NCBI GenBank assembly: GCA_947457325.1 | Contig: CANGVU010000038.1 | Location: 1-8,135 of the forward strand | Reading direction: 5' to 3' | Origin: Flavobacteriales bacterium | Lineage (GTDB): Bacteria > Bacteroidota > Bacteroidia > Flavobacteriales_D > Sanyastnellaceae | DNA length: 8,135 nucleotides | Part shown: one piece after another, positions 6,226-8,135 of the stretch | Numbering within the stretch: position 1 is the first letter of the stretch | Layout: the number at the start of each line of letters is the position of its first letter | Made by a program: the position numbers and the translations under genes | The notes under the pieces: generated by a model | What the model saw: the letters and a program-made list of their open reading frames with translations, nothing else | What the model was told of the DNA's origin: nothing | The model's database searches: none

Positions 6226-7830
6226 ATGAAATTGTTGTTGCGCACTTTCCAAGTTCTCTTCCTAGGTATCTTATTAAACGGGTGCACTTCATCAACAGAA
6301 AACAATGAAAAGACTGTCTTCTATTACAATGAAAGTGGAAGTGTAAAGTCCCTAGATCCTGCTTTTTCCAATGACTTGGAAAGCATGTGGATCATCAATC
6401 AATTGTTTGATGGCCTCGTGGGATTGGATAGTAATCTTATTCCACAGCCGCTTATTGCTCATTCTTGGAATATCTCAGAAGATCAGAAAACCTATCGATT
6501 TCATTTGCGTAACAATGTTTGGTTTCATAACTACGCAGGTAATCAAAGACGCGTAAAGGCATCTGATTTTGTTTTCAGCTTTGAACGCATCATCAATTCA
6601 GAATTGGCTTCTCCGGGCAAATGGATATTTGACGCTTGTATCAAAGAGCAACCGTTTGTTGCCATCAATGATAGTACACTTGAAATAAAACTTCAAAAAC
6701 CGCAAGGTTCTTTTTTACAATTGCTTGCTACGGTTTTTGCCAATGTTGTTTTTCCAGAGGCAGTATTGGCATCGGCTGATAACTTTAGAACACACCCAAT
6801 TGGATCCGGACCATTTGAATTCAAATTCTGGGAAACCGATGTTGCAATGGTTTTACACAAAAACGCTCATTACTGGATGAAAGATAATCAGGGGAAACCT
6901 CTGCCATACCTTGATGCGGTAAAAATAGATTTTGTCAAAGATGTGTATGCAGAATTTCAAGGATTACGAAGTGGAAAATATGATTTCATGAGTGGATTGG
7001 ACGCCAATTTTATCGATGAACTGCTAACAACTGATGGGCAGTTATTGAGCAATCAAGATCAACTGAACATGTTCAAAATGCCCTTTATAAAAACGGACTA
7101 TATCGGATTTCTCTTAGACAAAAACAGCCGTGAAATCACCCAAGACCAAGACTATCGCAAATTGATTTACTACACAACACCTCGAAAAGAAATTTGTCAA
7201 CTCCGCAACAATCTCATTCTCCCTGCCAATCAGGGTTTTGTACCGCCTACCCTTTTAAGCAAGTCGAATTGGAAAAAGGATTACAGCAACAAACTGCTCG
7301 TTGATTCACTGCTTCGGGTTTTGCATCAGAGATGGGGAAATCCACTTCCTAGTGTTACATTGACCATCACCCCTGAATACACTGATATTTTTGAAATGAT
7401 GCAAAAGCATTGGTCCAAACTTGGAATCAACATTCAAATACAAGTCCTTCAATCTTCTACTTTTAAAGATGCCGTAGCCAAAGGAAAAGTGACCATGTTT
7501 CGAAAAAATTGGTTAGCCGATTATGCTGACGCCGAAAACTTTTTACAGATTTTTCGCAGAGAACTATGGTCCCCTGCAGGAGCCAATTACACCCACTATT
7601 TCAATCCGCAGTTTGACAAGTTCTTTGACCAGTCCTCAGCGTTGACCAATCTTGAAGAGCGCCAACGATACCAAAACGAAATGGAAGAAATTGTCTTACA
7701 AGATTACCCCGTCATTCCATTGTATTATGATCAAGTGGTCCATTTCGTCAATAAGCGAGTGAAAAATTGGAGCATTAACGGGGTCAATCAAATCGATTTA
7801 ACGAAAGTTCAAAAAGTAAACTTAAATTAG
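6226..7830 (+). CDS. Family 5 (Dpp/Opp-type) ABC solute-binding lipoprotein
   Basis: A 534-residue extracytoplasmic binding protein of the SBP_bac_5 family, which delivers peptides, nickel or other small molecules to an ABC permease. Residues 3-19 form a signal ending in LLNGC, a good lipobox with Cys20; the following TSSTENNEK is hydrophilic. Family landmarks are SLDPAF near 42-47, INQLFDGLVGLD, the VKASDFVFSFERI segment near 110-122, PIGSGPFEFKFWE with GSGPF at 193-197, and the C-terminal NEMEEIVLQDYPVIPLYY. Length is usual. The start is ATG at 6226; an upstream TTG at 6199 would put nine extra residues before the signal and is rejected. No permease or ATPase gene is in the window, so the partner is elsewhere or the gene is an orphan. 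The ACMSD-like gene begins 5 bases downstream, suggesting one transcript. The ligand is unknown. Confidence 0.95.
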   Translation: MKLLLRTFQVLFLGILLNGCTSSTENNEKTVFYYNESGSVKSLDPAFSNDLESMWIINQLFDGLVGLDSNLIPQPLIAHSWNISEDQKTYRFHLRNNVWFHNYAGNQRRVKASDFVFSFERIINSELASPGKWIFDACIKEQPFVAINDSTLEIKLQKPQGSFLQLLATVFANVVFPEAVLASADNFRTHPIGSGPFEFKFWETDVAMVLHKNAHYWMKDNQGKPLPYLDAVKIDFVKDVYAEFQGLRSGKYDFMSGLDANFIDELLTTDGQLLSNQDQLNMFKMPFIKTDYIGFLLDKNSREITQDQDYRKLIYYTTPRKEICQLRNNLILPANQGFVPPTLLSKSNWKKDYSNKLLVDSLLRVLHQRWGNPLPSVTLTITPEYTDIFEMMQKHWSKLGINIQIQVLQSSTFKDAVAKGKVTMFRKNWLADYADAENFLQIFRRELWSPAGANYTHYFNPQFDKFFDQSSALTNLEERQRYQNEMEEIVLQDYPVIPLYYDQVVHFVNKRVKNWSINGVNQIDLTKVQKVNLN

Positions 7831-7873
7831 CCGGCATGTTAAAAATTGACACCCATACGCACATCATGCCGGC
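7830..7873 (+). promoter_or_regulatory. Inverted repeat over the ACMSD start codon
   Basis: GCCGGCATG (7830-7838) and CATGCCGGC (7865-7873) are perfect 9-base complements separated by 26 bases. The left arm begins at the last base of the solute-binding protein's stop codon and ends with the ATG of the next gene. In mRNA the stem would bury the start codon unless ribosomes finishing the upstream gene open it. No T-run follows, so it is not a typical terminator. The repeat is seen; the regulatory role is inferred. Confidence 0.4.
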
Positions 7874-8135
7874 GCAAATTCCCAATTGGTCAAAGGAATT
7901 TGGCTACGCTGGGTTTATTCACCTCGATCATCACCGAGCGGGGTTTGCCAGAATGATGCAGGGTGACAAATTTTTTCGAGAAATTGAATCCAATTGTTGG
8001 GACCCCAAATTGCGGATTCAGGAATATGCGCAATTTGATACTCAAGTTCAGGTGGTATGTACCATACCTGTTTTGTTTTCTTATTGGGCCAAACCAGAAG
8101 ACGGACTTAAAGTCAGTCAATTTTTAAACGATCAC
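7836..8135 (+). CDS. ACMSD-like amidohydrolase (2-amino-3-carboxymuconate-6-semialdehyde decarboxylase), N-terminal part
   Basis: The first 100 residues of a gene cut by the window end; full-length relatives have about 330-340 residues. ACMSD decarboxylates the ring-opened product of 3-hydroxyanthranilate in the kynurenine branch of tryptophan breakdown, diverting it from quinolinate and NAD synthesis. MLKIDTHTHIMP carries the HxH zinc motif (His7 and His9). The rest is strikingly like the animal enzyme: FGYAGFIHLDHH, GDKFFREIESNCWDPKLRI, and IPVLFSYWAKPEDGL correspond to FGYGGW..LQHH, GKVFR....NCWDPEVRI and VPVMFSYWAKPED. The bacterial counterpart is NbaD of Pseudomonas. Remaining zinc and catalytic residues lie beyond the window. 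It starts 5 bases after the solute-binding gene. The match is strong enough that a generic amidohydrolase is unlikely. Confidence 0.93.
   Translation, partial: MLKIDTHTHIMPAQIPNWSKEFGYAGFIHLDHHRAGFARMMQGDKFFREIESNCWDPKLRIQEYAQFDTQVQVVCTIPVLFSYWAKPEDGLKVSQFLNDH

Noticed and set aside
7890..8120. Minus-strand open frame opposite the ACMSD-like gene
   Set aside because: The plus strand encodes a strongly recognisable ACMSD N-terminus over the same bases.

Overview
The window reads as chromosomal DNA of a member of the Bacteroidota, perhaps the Flavobacteriales. The basis is moderately AT-rich DNA, almost no Shine-Dalgarno sequences, several TAnnTTTG-like -7 promoter elements, a Wza-like export lipoprotein, a DUF2279 protein and a short Lys/Ala-rich histone-like protein. 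It is densely packed, with no gap over about 55 bases and no tRNA, rRNA, CRISPR array, insertion sequence or prophage gene visible. All genes look intact except the two cut by the window edges.

Layout, left to right. (1) The C-terminal part of a CaiB/BaiF-type (family III) CoA-transferase runs rightward and overlaps tail to tail by 8 bases with rfbC. (2) A leftward two-gene unit encodes a Wza-like polysaccharide export lipoprotein and then rfbC (dTDP-4-dehydrorhamnose 3,5-epimerase). The stop codon of the first directly abuts the start codon of the second. (3) Divergent from it is a rightward four-gene unit: CoA-binding protein, GNAT acetyltransferase, MltG endolytic transglycosylase, DUF2279 protein. 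All three junctions are 4-base ATGA overlaps, so translation is probably coupled. (4) A 93-residue Lys/Ala/Pro repeat protein follows, then a strong hairpin terminator shared with the convergent next gene. (5) A leftward endonuclease/exonuclease/phosphatase-fold lipoprotein. (6) A divergent rightward pair: a family 5 (oligopeptide-type) solute-binding lipoprotein and, 5 bases on, the start of an ACMSD-like amidohydrolase of the kynurenine branch of tryptophan catabolism, cut by the window end.

Themes are surface polysaccharide and envelope (export lipoprotein, RfbC, MltG, DUF2279, three predicted lipoproteins), CoA-linked chemistry (CoA-transferase, CoA-binding protein, GNAT), nucleoid structure, and amino-acid uptake and breakdown. 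I see no clearly new multi-gene system. The most interesting details are a 9-bp perfect inverted repeat whose left arm contains the ACMSD start codon, two genes whose -7-like element lies exactly four bases before the ATG (suggesting leaderless mRNAs), the coupling of MltG to a DUF2279 protein, and the pairing of a permease-less binding protein with ACMSD.
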